Below, in pieces: positions 15,001 through 27,000 of a DNA stretch of 64,000 nucleotides; position 1 is the first letter of the stretch; each line of letters opens with the position of its first letter. The stretch is from Chinchilla lanigera (taxonomy: Eukaryota; Chordata; Mammalia; Rodentia; Chinchillidae), in NCBI RefSeq assembly GCF_000276665.1, contig NW_004955481.1:5204694-5268693 (forward strand), given 5' to 3'. The notes under the pieces are model-generated. The model was not told the DNA's origin. It worked only from the letters and a program-made list of their open reading frames with translations, and searched no databases. Position numbers and translations under genes: made by a program.

Positions 15001-18000
15001 GCTGAGGGCTGATGGCTACCTCCGTGTCATCCCAGGTTCTCTGCATGGACGAGTACAGGCTGAGCAGGCTGGAGGAGGAGCAGCTCCTGCTGGTGGTGAC
15101 CAGCACATTTGGGAACGGAGACTGCCCTGGCAACGGGGAGGTGAGTGCTTGAACATCAGCGGCAGGGTGCTGAGGCCTTGCAGGACCCAGGAAACGGTTG
15201 AAGGGATTCAGTGTGAACTCAAGTGGGCCTTTGGGACAGGATGCACAGGTCACTGTGGCTCTAGCATGTCCCCTTTTCTATGGCATAATAATTGCTGTGA
15301 ATTGATCTGCCTTTTTTAAATCAGAAAAAAAAAAATCTCAAAGTCACCTGCATCACTCTCACACAAGGAAAGCCAGCACAAAGTAAATTTAGTGAACTTC
15401 AAATGAAGCTACTGGATTTTCGCTTTTGGATTTATCTGCCTAGCCCAGGCCTGCTCTGTCTGGCTCTTTAAAAAGATTAACAGACAAATACGAGAGAAGT
15501 GACAAGGCTCCATTAGCACCAGCTTGAGACTGTCTCTCTAGTGCTGAGAAGGATGGTCATGTAATCAAAAAGGAAATCACTAAAAAACTGAATTACTAAG
15601 AAAAGAGAATAGTTTCCGGCAATATGATGCAATGCTATTTCTGCTGGATTTTGTACCACCTGAACCTATCTTGGGTTCTTGGAAAGTCAGGGTTATTGTA
15701 GAGAATCTGAGCCCAGTTCTTGGTGCTCTTAACAGGTTCCAAACGGGAGACCCTCTAGGGTTGCTTTGCTATAGGGCAGGCTGGGCTCTACCAGGGCTGG
15801 ATGGGTGGGAGGCCACACTGGAAAGGGACACCCCCCTCAGGAGCTGAGCCCATGCGAGTCCTAAGCTGGCTTGAGGGACAAGCTGAGCTTGTCAGCTGAG
15901 CCCTCGCCAGACGGCACCGCATACAAACCAGCCTGCACTGCAGATCTGGAGCCTTTTCGTGCTAGATGTGCAGAGTGTTTAAATGTGCCACCAGGAAGAA
16001 AGCGGAAACAGCGCATTTGTAAATCCTGGCCTGAGAACTCTGTGGCTCCCCTCTCTTTCTAGACACTGAAGAAATCCCTCTTCATGCTGAAAAAGCTCAC
16101 CAGCACCTTTAGGTAACCCCCTCCCCTGCACACACACTCTCCCTGAGTCTGGGCTTGAGAATAGAGTCTACGTGCAGGACGTGTCCTAAAGATGTCCCGG
16201 CACAGAAGGGGGCCTGGGCAGAGGCTTGTCCTCTGAGCCACAGAAGCCCACGTCCCTCTCAGAGGCACACTGGTCACGGGAGGGGTTGGTGGCGAGGGCT
16301 GGGGGCCAAGGAGGACTTGTGGAGCTGTGGCCCAGCAGGCAGGGGATGGCACGAGGCTGGCTTTGTGGGCTGTTGGTGCTGCTCGCTTGTGACACGAGTC
16401 TCCCTGTGCGTGTCCTCCTCCGCAGGTATGCCGTGTTTGGCCTGGGCTCCAGCATGTACCCTCGCTTCTGTGCCTTCGCTCATGACATCGACCTGAAGTT
16501 GTCGCAGCTGGGGGCCTCTCAGCTCACGCCGGTGGGGGAAGGGGATGAGCTCGGCGGGCAGGAGGACGCCTTCCGCACCTGGGCTGTGCAAACCTTCCAG
16601 GTCAGTTTCTAGTTAGAGCGACCCACAGCACAGATGTTGGGGTGTGTGTACCCTCAGGATGTCTGTGCCAGCTGGCCCAGGTGCATGACCGCTACCCCAT
16701 CTGTGGGTAGCTCCCAGGTGTGGCCCAGGGCTATAGCCCTGGGGCTCAGATCCAGGCTGCTCTTCCCAATCATGTGGTCATTTCAGCGGGAAAAGGTCGC
16801 AGAGAAGCCTTCCTGCCCTTGGGGAGTTTCTGGCTCAAGATCTTTTCCCACAAATATTTACGTCACCTCTTACAACCATGTCTCATTGGCCCCCCAGCCA
16901 TGGAGAGCTGGGGACAGGGACCACAGAGTTGAGCTCCTTGCGTCAGTTTGTTGCCCGGGTCTTGACCTTGCTAACTCAGGAATTTAGGACTGAAACAAAG
17001 AGTTTCGTTCAATAACAGGAGCAGCAGCAGCCTGAGTCCGGCGGATGTGGTTCCAGACCTGAGGCCTCTTGTGTCTGATTTTGGGTTAGGAGAGGAGGGT
17101 AGTCACCCCTCCCTTACCACGTGGGCAGGAACCTAAAATAAGATGATTGAGTGTTCGTACTCATGCGTATAGCTGTATGTACTGTGTGCCAAGCCCGGGC
17201 ACCTCTGAGCCCTTGCGGCGGCCCCTTGGATGAGTGCTTGACACTCCTGGAAGCACCCAGCCCCACCTTTGTGCAGGGGAAGGGCCTAGAAGCTGGTAAG
17301 CTTAGTGTTGATGACGACAAGGCCCTGAGCACCAGTCTCTGCACCCTCCAGGCAGCCTGTGTGGCGTTCAATGTTCGAGGCAAACACCACATCCCCATCC
17401 CCAAGCGCTACACCTCCAGCGTGACCTGGGAGCCGCACCACTACAGGCTGGTACAGGACTTGCAGCCTTTGGACCTCAACAAAGGTACCCACTTCTCTGC
17501 TGGCCCTTCCTGCCTGCCTGGGTTTTCATCTCCGAGCTGCTAGTCCGTGATCAAGGGGAGCATCGGGCCCTTGTGAACAGAGGGGGCTGGCTGGGGCTGC
17601 AGGCACCTCTCTGCCTCAGTGCATCCCAGGGCTTGTTGGGAACAAGACTCTGGCTCTGAGAGAGGCCAGTTCAGGAAGAAGTCAGGGCTGGGCGTGGAGG
17701 GAGGAGAGAGCCAGTGCCAGCAGAGGGCTGACCGAGCCAGGCGCTGTGCTGGGCTCTTTGGCCATGTGGGCTAACTGAGCCCTGCCATTCAGGCTGTGAG
17801 AAGGACAGATGGGGAAATTGATGTTCAAGGAGGCAGAGGTAAAGCAGCTATAGCGCATGGCGAGGTTGGGAGCTGAGCCCAGCCTTCCCCTGTCATGAAG
17901 AGGCTTTCCAGAGGCAGTTGCAGCCTGCAGTCAGTGACTGGGCTCTGCACCCGCTCCCCGTGCTGTGCCCTGTACCCTGAGGACAGAAGCCCTGCCAGTT

Positions 18001-21000
18001 CCTGCATATTTAGGATGTGCCTGGCTTCAAGTCTGCTCTCCTGGGGATCCCTAGCCATTCTGGGCCTTTCTATACTTTGGTATCTATTTCCTGACACCTA
18101 GCAGTAGCATAACCATCTTCCATGAGACCAAAGTGCTCTCTCTCTCTCTCTCTCTCTTTTTTAGATAGGGTTTCATTATTTGCTCAACTCTTTATGTATC
18201 CTGGACTGGCCTTGAACTTTCTTTTTTTTTTTTTTTTTTTTGGTTTTTCTCCGGTACTGGGAACTGAACTCACGACGTTGCGCTTGCCAGGCAGGCGCTT
18301 TTGCCGCTGAGCTAAATCCCCAGCCCCTTGGCCTTGAACTTTCTATCCTCTTGCCTCAGCCTCCAAAGAGCTGGGATTATAGGCAAGTGCCACTACACCC
18401 AGCTCTAGACCAAGGTTCTTTATTTATGATTCAGAAATGGGAAAAAAGGAAGGAAAGGAAAACCGCAACCAACAACTACTGCAGCGGGTCGCCTGAGGGT
18501 AGTGTGCAGGACTAATGGACTCAGGCATGTGGGGCTCCCCCACCAGCGCTCAGGGGGCCCCTTGCCATCTCCCTGTCTCTGCCTCCACAGCCCTCAGTAG
18601 GATGCACGCCAAGGACGTGTTCACTCTGCGGGTCAAGTCTCAGCAGAATCTGCAGAGTCCAAAATCCAGGTGAGCAGGAGCGTAGGCCTTCCCAGAGCAT
18701 CATCAAGGATTTATTATTTTTTAAAGGACTTATTTGAAACAAATCCAAGATTTTATTTTCATGAATGAAAGACCGGGGCAAGTCAGTCTTAAAGGGAGAG
18801 AAGTATCCCCTGGTTAGCAGTGATGCCCCCTGTGGGACTGTGGCCACCTGTGCCTTTGTGTTGGGTCTCACTGGAGCATCCGGTTGTCCAGCCCAGGAAC
18901 TGGGCACCTGTTTTGCCTCTGCTTTACTCTACTGAGAATTCTCACTGAAAGGAGAGGCCGAGCAGACTCAGAGCAATCGAGTCTTAAGAGCTTTCATGAA
19001 AAGTTTTGGCGGGGAAGGACATTTCCCAGCCAGGTGGGCAAGTGCTGTGGATCATGTAGAGGTTTATCTGTGTCATGCTCTCTCCCTTTGTTAGGAGACG
19101 TAGCCTTTGTTCTAATGAGAACAGCGTCTGCACTAGAGATAAGGAAAGGTTTTTTCCAGTGTCCATGTATCTCTGAATGCGATGCTTTCTTCAGGGAGAA
19201 TCTAGGGCCAGGCTCTTGTTGGCTCAGAGAACTACCTGGGAGGGATATGGCCCACCTTCTCCCTGCGGGGAAGCTTCAGGACTCTTGAGGGTCCCCACTT
19301 GAGAGCAGGCCTTGTCCCAGCTCAGGCTGGTGAGCCAGGCTCCAGGAACCAGGCAGGAAGATGCCGGGAGTGCACATTTCCCAGAGGAGCTGGCCTGCCC
19401 ATCAGGGAGCTTGGAGGAAATCCTGACGGTCACAGGCGCTTCTTCTTTCCGCAGCCGCACCACCCTCCTGGTGGAACTCTCCTGTGAGAACCACCAAGGT
19501 CTGGCCTACCTGCCCGGGGAGCACCTTGGGGTTTTCCCATGCAACCAGCCAGCCCTGGTCCAAGGCATCTTGGAGCGAGTAGTGGACAGTCCCGGACCCC
19601 ACCACACCGTGTGCCTCGAGGCCCTGGATGACAGCGGTGAGCCCTCAGCACAGGAGTGCAGCCATGGGGCTGGCACCCCTCGACGCTCTTCCTCCTAGCG
19701 AGGGCTGGGCCTGCACCGCCCTGATCCAGCTGCCCCATCCCAACCCACTGGAACAGCTCCCTGGCCATAGTTTCCTCAGTGACAGTGACACCTCCAAAGA
19801 CTGTATCTCCTAAACATAGAGGCCTGAATGGGAAAATGGAGGGTCCAAGAAGCAAAGCCTGGCAATGCCCCCTCCCCAAATCAGGAGAAATTTAGAGAGC
19901 CTGAAATGTGGGAAAATTAGAGTTGTTCTTGTGATTGTAGGGACGCAGATGTGGTTCATTAGGCTTCTGGTCCAGATGAAATAACATCAGTAATATCCTT
20001 ACCTAACGTTTATTGGGCAGTTGTGCACCAGGCACTGTACCAGCTATTCACACAAATATGCAAGTTAGGTGCTCAGACAAGCCCAGCAATATAGGCTTTA
20101 TCATCATATCCATTTCAAAGAGAAAAAATCCAAGGCTATAGGGTTCAGTCTTCCAGTTGGAACTTGGGGAACAAGAGCTTGAACCCAGGTCTGCTGGCCC
20201 TGAGGTCTGTGCTGTGATTGTCCTGAGACTGCTCGAGGCTGTCACCTTACTTTGGGCTGATCTTCTGATCCCCCAGAACCTCTCAGCACAGCCCCACAAG
20301 GGACTGTCATCATGGGCTTGTCTGCACAACGGGCCCTGGGGTAGACAGAAGTCTTCAATGGACTTAGTCATGAGGAGTCTGTAGTTCATCTGTGAGTGTC
20401 TCACTTGCCAGAGCGGGACATGGCTAGGTTGTCAGCATTGTGTCTACATGGATGCCCATTGGAGGGCTGTTCACCAGCCTTCCCTGGCAGCCCTGTCTGT
20501 GGGAACCATCTGCTTCCTGCCTTTTTCTTTCCCTGGAGCCAGGATTTCATGTCTTTTCTCCCTTATCCTGGGAAGATAGGAACTGTCTGCCCTCGAGGTC
20601 CCATGGGCCTCCAAGAAGCCCAAATGGTGCTTTTTTTGTTGTCCGATCCTGACTCCTTCCTTCCCATGTAGGCAGCTACTGGGTCAGGGACAAGAGGCTG
20701 CCGCCCTGCTCACTGAGCCAGGCCCTCACCTACTTCCTGGACATCACCACCCCCCCTACCCAGCTGCAGCTGCAGAAGCTGGCCCGGCTGGCCACGGAAC
20801 AGGCTGAGCGAGGGAGGCTGGAGACGCTAAGTCAGGTGAGAGTCGAGGCTGGTGGGTGAGGCAGGGGCAGGTCCCAGAGTGGGAGGAACCGGAGCCCAGA
20901 GGTCAGCTTTAACCTCTGTGAGGATCCAGCCCGTTTCTCAAAGGAGGACGTTGGGAATCAGGCACCATCTGCTGCCCCTTCGCTAGGGCAGAGTTATGTT

Positions 21001-24000
21001 GAGGGCACTGAGTTTTTCTGAGGATGCAGCCTGTGTATACGTCCTTGGAGGTTAGCTAGAAAGGGGTGGGGCACCATGTCTTGCCCTTGTCTTCCCAAAA
21101 GCTAGAGCAGGCTTGGACTTTCAGAAGCATTGAACAATGATGGGTGGTGTGGATGAATGCATAAGTGGACGCAGTGACAGATGGATAGTTGGATGAAGCA
21201 CTTAGTGAGAGAGCGCTTGAAGCCACCTGCAGCTTTCTGGCCGGTGTCTTTGCACGGAGCATTGGCCATCGTTAGAACCGTCATCATTTCCGCTAATCAT
21301 CTCCATCCCCAACCATCTCACAACCATTATTTTGTGGCTGCCCTGTACTAACAGCGCATGTTTCCTTGCTGAGTTCTCATAACATCCCCACTGGGAGGAG
21401 ATGCCATCCTCACTTCAGTGGTTAAGTCATCAGATAGGATTCCACAGCCACGAAGGGCCATCCAGCCAGGCTTGGAGCCCAGATCTGACTGGTTCCAAAG
21501 CCTTGCCCCACATTAGATTGTAATAGAGTTGAGCCCTGTCTGAGGTACCCAGAGCAGGCGGGCACACGGCTGGCCCAAATTCCTCCCCTCCCTCCCCAGC
21601 TTGGTAGCCTCAGTACCCTGGACAGCGCCCAGCAGCGGCCTGTTCCTTGAGTGAGACCTGTGTTGTGCCTGCCTCCCCCGCCATGCACCCACGTGGGCAG
21701 GCACCCCGAGTCCTCATGCTGCCCTCGGCTTTCAGCCCTCAGAGTACAACAAATGGAAGTTCGCCAACAGCCCCACGTTCCTGGAGGTCCTGGAGGAGTT
21801 CCCGTCCCTGCGGGTGCCTGCTGCCTTCCTGCTCTCCCAGCTCCCCATCCTGAAGCCCCGCTACTACTCCATCAGCTCCTCCCTGGACCACGCTCCCTCA
21901 GAGGTGCACCTCACGGTGGCTGTGGTCACCTACCGCACCCAAGGTGAGGCAGGGCAGAGGCCCCGGAGCCGTCGGCCAGCTCCAAAGTGGGTGCTCGGGT
22001 AATGATGTGAGCTGGGCTCTGTGCGCATTTGACCGGGGAGGACGTGGAGGCACAGAGAGGTGAAGCCACTTGCTCAAAGTCACACTGTTAGGAAAGCCGC
22101 AGTGCAAACTCGGGGTTTAGCTGCTGATTGCAAATTTTCACCTACCCGCCTGGCCTCTTGCAGTTGGGACAGTTTAATGAGATCAGTGTGGGAAGCATGC
22201 AACACATAGGGGAGCCCCACGATTTAGTCCTCTGATGTCCGGCCCGAACGTGGGGTGTTCTGCACTGAGAGCCCTTGCTCGCTCCACTTGGGGCTTCTGT
22301 CATACCTCAATCCTGGGCCCACGGTGGGTGTGGAAACACAGCGGACGCGGCCTCTGCCCTCCTGGGGCATCTAGTGGGCCAATGAAGAGAGGCACAGATA
22401 GCTAGGTGGGCATCGCTATGTAGGCAGCAAGAAGGACAGGAGGGAGCCTTCCTGGGGGAGGTGACCACAGACCTGGTTGTCCACTCCCTTAGCCAAGCGT
22501 CTGAACCAGGGCTTCTGCCCTGGCCTCGGAGCAGTGTCTGGGTTGGCAGAGCTGGGAGCAGGCCGTGCCTCCGGGCCCTCTGTCCTCTCACTGGAGAGCT
22601 CCCACACAGACCAAGTGTGGCCTTGGGACCAGGGACAAGAGGCAGGCAAGTCCTGTCCTGTGAGAGCCCGAGTCCATGTAGAGCAAAAGCAGGTCAGCCC
22701 GAGGCCTCCTTCGCACGCTGGGCCATGATGAAGGGAATGTGTCTGAGGAAGTCGGGGTTTCTCCCACTCCAGGAGGGCCCGTGGGGAAGACAGGAGGTGT
22801 CAGAGCCCCTGGGGTGTGTGGGGAGCCCTCCGCACCCAGGGGTCCTGCTGGCAAGATTCACCTTCGTAAGGACACTCAGCAGAGCCCAGGGGCCTGGGAA
22901 GGACCTGGAGGAGCTCTTGGAAGAAGCGCTAGAGTAAGAGCCGGAGAGCTGATTCTGCTGCCCTTGTTCAAGTCACTTTCCCTCTCAGATTGGGCTTCTC
23001 CAGCGGCAAAAGGAGCAGCCTGAGTGCTGCGTCCTGTCAGCCTCTTGGTTCAGGGCGCGCCGAGGGTAGGCCTGTCAGCCAGGGCACGTGCAGCCCCTCA
23101 TTCAGCCTCAAGGGGGCCTGACAGGGCAGTCCAGGGGGACCATTAGTGTGAGAGGAGCAGCCGGCAGGGGCCACACATTGCTCAGGTCTATGCCGTCCTT
23201 TCAGATGGCCGGGGTCCCCTGCACCATGGTGTCTGCAGCTCGTGGTTCAGCAGCTTACAGCCCCAGGACCCAGTGCCCTGCTTTGTGCGGAGGTAAGCGC
23301 CCTCTCTGGTCCTGGGGACCGCTGGCCCCTGGGAGTTCTAAGGTGAAAGGCAAGGGTTCTGAGGTTCAGTGCCCCTGTGGGACCCCTCGCCCATCACGAA
23401 GGTGTTGAGTCACCCTGGACTTCCCCATTGGATCCCCTGGCTGCAGAGTGTGGCCTGGTGTCTAGCAGGGGTAGTGACAGCAGAGTGCAATGACTTCTTT
23501 CAAGGACTCCAGTGTGGGAAGGGGGTGCAAGTGACCCAGCCTGCAGGACCTGAGGATCAGCCTTGAGCTCCCTGTTCTCCTCCACCCCCCACGTGATCAC
23601 TCCGCCCCACGCCCAGCTCCCCAGCCTGCATCCTGCGCGTGCATCTGGCCCAGGGTGTCTGAGGACTAGGGCTTCTCTCCTGTCTCCCTCAGCGCCAGCA
23701 ACTTCCAGCTCCCCGAGGACCCCTCCCATCCTTGCATCCTCATTGGGTCTGGCACAGGCATCGCACCCTTCCGCAGTTTCTGGCAGCAGCGGCTCCACAA
23801 CCTCAAACACAAAGGTACAAAGGAGGGGAGATACTGATGACCCAGCTTGGTCGTTATGCAGTGCACAAACATATGGAGATATCACACTGGGCTCCATGAA
23901 TACGTGCTCGGGTGATGCCTTAAAAGGAAAAAGTAAAATGGAAAAAACAGCACCCAACAAAAAGCTATGTGTTGGCACAGGAATAGCGTTGAATGAAGGA

Positions 24001-27000
24001 TCATGGTAATTGTCTTCATTGCCTCCCAGTCTGCGACCTTCACACTGCAAGAAAACACATAAAGTAGGACACAGGGGAAGGAAGTAAGGCCACATGAGGG
24101 TTCCTGGACTGGAAGAGGGCTTCAGGTGGGCTGGGCATTTCTTCCCTGGGAGTAAGAGGAAAAGTCCCCAGTTTTGATCAGTAATGAGCTGGATGGAATC
24201 CTGTGCCTGCACTTTTAGCAATGTGACTACGGAAAAGGGATCTGAATGCCCTGGGCCTCAGCCTTTTAGTTTTCTATCTGTGAAATGGGGTGAATAGCAG
24301 ACACAATGCATACATGCACGGATGAAATGAGAATTAAGGTTGATCCCCCCTTGAGCCATGCTCGCCCTCTGCTGGCCATCCTGCTAACTGCAGCTTGGTG
24401 GTTCTTGCAGGGCTCCAGGGTGGCCGAATGACCCTGGTGTTTGGGTGTCGCCACCCGGAGGAGGACCACATCTATAAGGAAGAGATGCTGGAGATGGCCC
24501 AGAAGGGAGTGCTGCATGAGGTGCACACTGCCTACTCACGGCTGCCTGGAAAGCCCAAGGTAATGCGGCCGCATTGTGCACGGAACATGAGCATGCACCA
24601 CGGAGGGTCCCTCACTACTCTGAGCCTTCATCTCCTCGGCTCTAAAATGGGCACAGGACACACGCTCCAGGGTGGCAGTGTGAAGAGCGTCATGCCCTCT
24701 ATTCCAGGAGAAGACACAGGCCTCGGAGGGTTAGAACTAAGAGTCACACTGTGGGTTAATCCCCAGCACCTCATCTAGCACATGACTGCCCCAGGAGGGG
24801 GGTCCAGGCCAGCCCTTTGCTCAAGCCCAGCAAGGTCTCAAGCCCTGATGTCCCCAGGAGCCTGGGGCTGGGAACAGAGCTTTGCTTGGATCCGCGTGAA
24901 CTTGTCCCTGCAGGCACCTCTCCAGCCTCTCTAACCCCGAGCTGGGGCCGCTGAACACCTTGTTTAGAACAAGAGCAGAGTTCCCTGTTGTCCTTGGGAT
25001 GTTCTGTGTACCTGGGGAAGCTGGGAACCTGTTCCCCTGCACTGAGTCATGACCGGGACCTATGGTCACCTCATTGGAAGGTCCCTTTGCTGGGGTGTGC
25101 ATGGGCAGGCCCTAGTGCTCTGGGGGACGGCTCTGGCTTGACGGATGCCTCTTTGAAGTGTGAATTCAGAGAAAATCTGGCCACCCCCTGGCCTGGGCAG
25201 TGGTTGGTAGCCCTGCTCATCTTGAGCCAAGGTCCTGGCTGGGAAGGTGCTCGCTCTGTGGCTCTTGGTGCCTCTTCCTCACCTTCCCATTGTCACCAGA
25301 CCTGGCTGTGAGCTTTCACTCCCAGCAGCCAAGGCCCGGAGCCACCATCTCCTCTGATTCCAGGTTTACGTTCAAGATATCCTGCGACAGCAGCTGGCCG
25401 GGGAGGTGCTCCGTGTGCTCCACGAGGAGCAAGGCCACCTCTACGTCTGTGGAAACGTGCTCATGGCCCAGGACGTGGCCGACACTCTGAAGCAGCTGGT
25501 GGCTGCCAAGCTGAACTTGAACGAGGAGCAGGTTGAAGAGTACTTCTTCCAGGTCAAGGTATTGTAGCCGGTATATGGGTTCGGGGGTGTGCCAGGGCAC
25601 AGACCACAGAGCCCGGACCAGGGAGGCAGCACCAGGAGAGTCCTGGGACACTCCCAGACCCAAGAACCCGAGGTGGCTGGGTGGGCTGATTGCTGGCTGG
25701 CCTCGAGAAGTCCAGTCACCATGTTCTGTGTGTGGTGGGAGTAAGAAAGCCTCCTCGCTCTTCCCCCAGCCCCCTTCAGAAAGTATCTGTAGCCAGAGCA
25801 GAGCCATGAACCCCAGAGACAGGAACGTGTCTCCTCTCAGCCAGAGTGGACTCTTGTGGAGTGGACTCTTGTCTATGCCCAGATATCTGTCTGCTCGCCC
25901 TCAGTCCCCCACAGGAAGGATGCCCGCTTCAGAGATGGCAGCAGTCACAGCAGCTGTCGAGGGCCTGCGCTGGGCCAGGTGCTGGCTGAGGGATCCCATG
26001 TGGCATTTCCTTTTACCTCCTGAGGGCTCCATGAGGGAGGTGCCATGCTCAGCCCCAAGTGTTCAGGCGGGAGGGGCCCTGGGGGCCCACAGTAGGGAGT
26101 GTGAGAGCCGTGCGCTCTGTTCTGGTTCCAAGTTCTGGTCCTCCTCTGGTTCCAAGGTCTGTGCTCGCCGCTTCTGTGCTCTCCCTGTGACACGGTCGTC
26201 TGTTCAGCATATTTATTGAGTAGCTGCTGTGTGGTGGGCTTGACCAGGAAACAGCAGGCAAAGATTCCTGTCTGGAGCTTATGTGTTAGTGGCATGGACA
26301 AATAAGACGAAATGTGTAAAACGTGTGGTGCTTCAAAGAATTAAGTAGGGAAGCTGCTGAGGGAGAGTTAAGTGGTATTACCTTAAAGAAGGCAGCCAGA
26401 GAGGATGTCACTGGAAGGTGACATCTGAGAAAAGATCTGAAAGAGACGAGGAGGAAGCCCTTCGCCTATTGCCCCGGGCTGCTCTGTAGGGAGCAGCAGG
26501 TAAACGGCCTGGAGCCTGGCATGTAGGAAGAATGGCGAGGGGATCACGGGCACTTCCCCAGGTGTGCTCACTGTGTTCATAAATATTTGGCCTCAGACAT
26601 GTTCTGAGGCTAGTTTGGAATACGCTTAGTTAAACAAAAGCAAACGCTGCTTTACACCAAGACTTCTCAGGGCCTTTAACACAGTCCTATGTATCATGAC
26701 TTCATTCTGCGGGGAAGCTGAGTATGGGGGGAAGCTGAGTATGGGGGGAACCTGTACTGCAGAGGCCATGGCAGGAGGATTGTAAATTCTAGGCCAGCCC
26801 GGGCAACAAGAAAGACACTGTCTTGAAATGAAAAATAAAAAAGACCGAGCAACTCAGTGTGAGGCCCTGGGTTCAACCTCTCGTCCTACAGTAAAAAAAA
26901 CAAAAACCAAAAAAACTCACCTTTACTGGAACGTCTCGTAGGACACGTGCAGGGAGGAAGTGGAACGCAATCCACCCTTGAAGCGTGTGCTCACAGGGGC

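Noticed and set aside
23394..24221. 275-codon open frame on the minus strand
   Set aside because: It overlaps NOS2 exon 24 and introns in antisense, with no domain, no splice logic and GC-rich composition that readily gives long chance frames.
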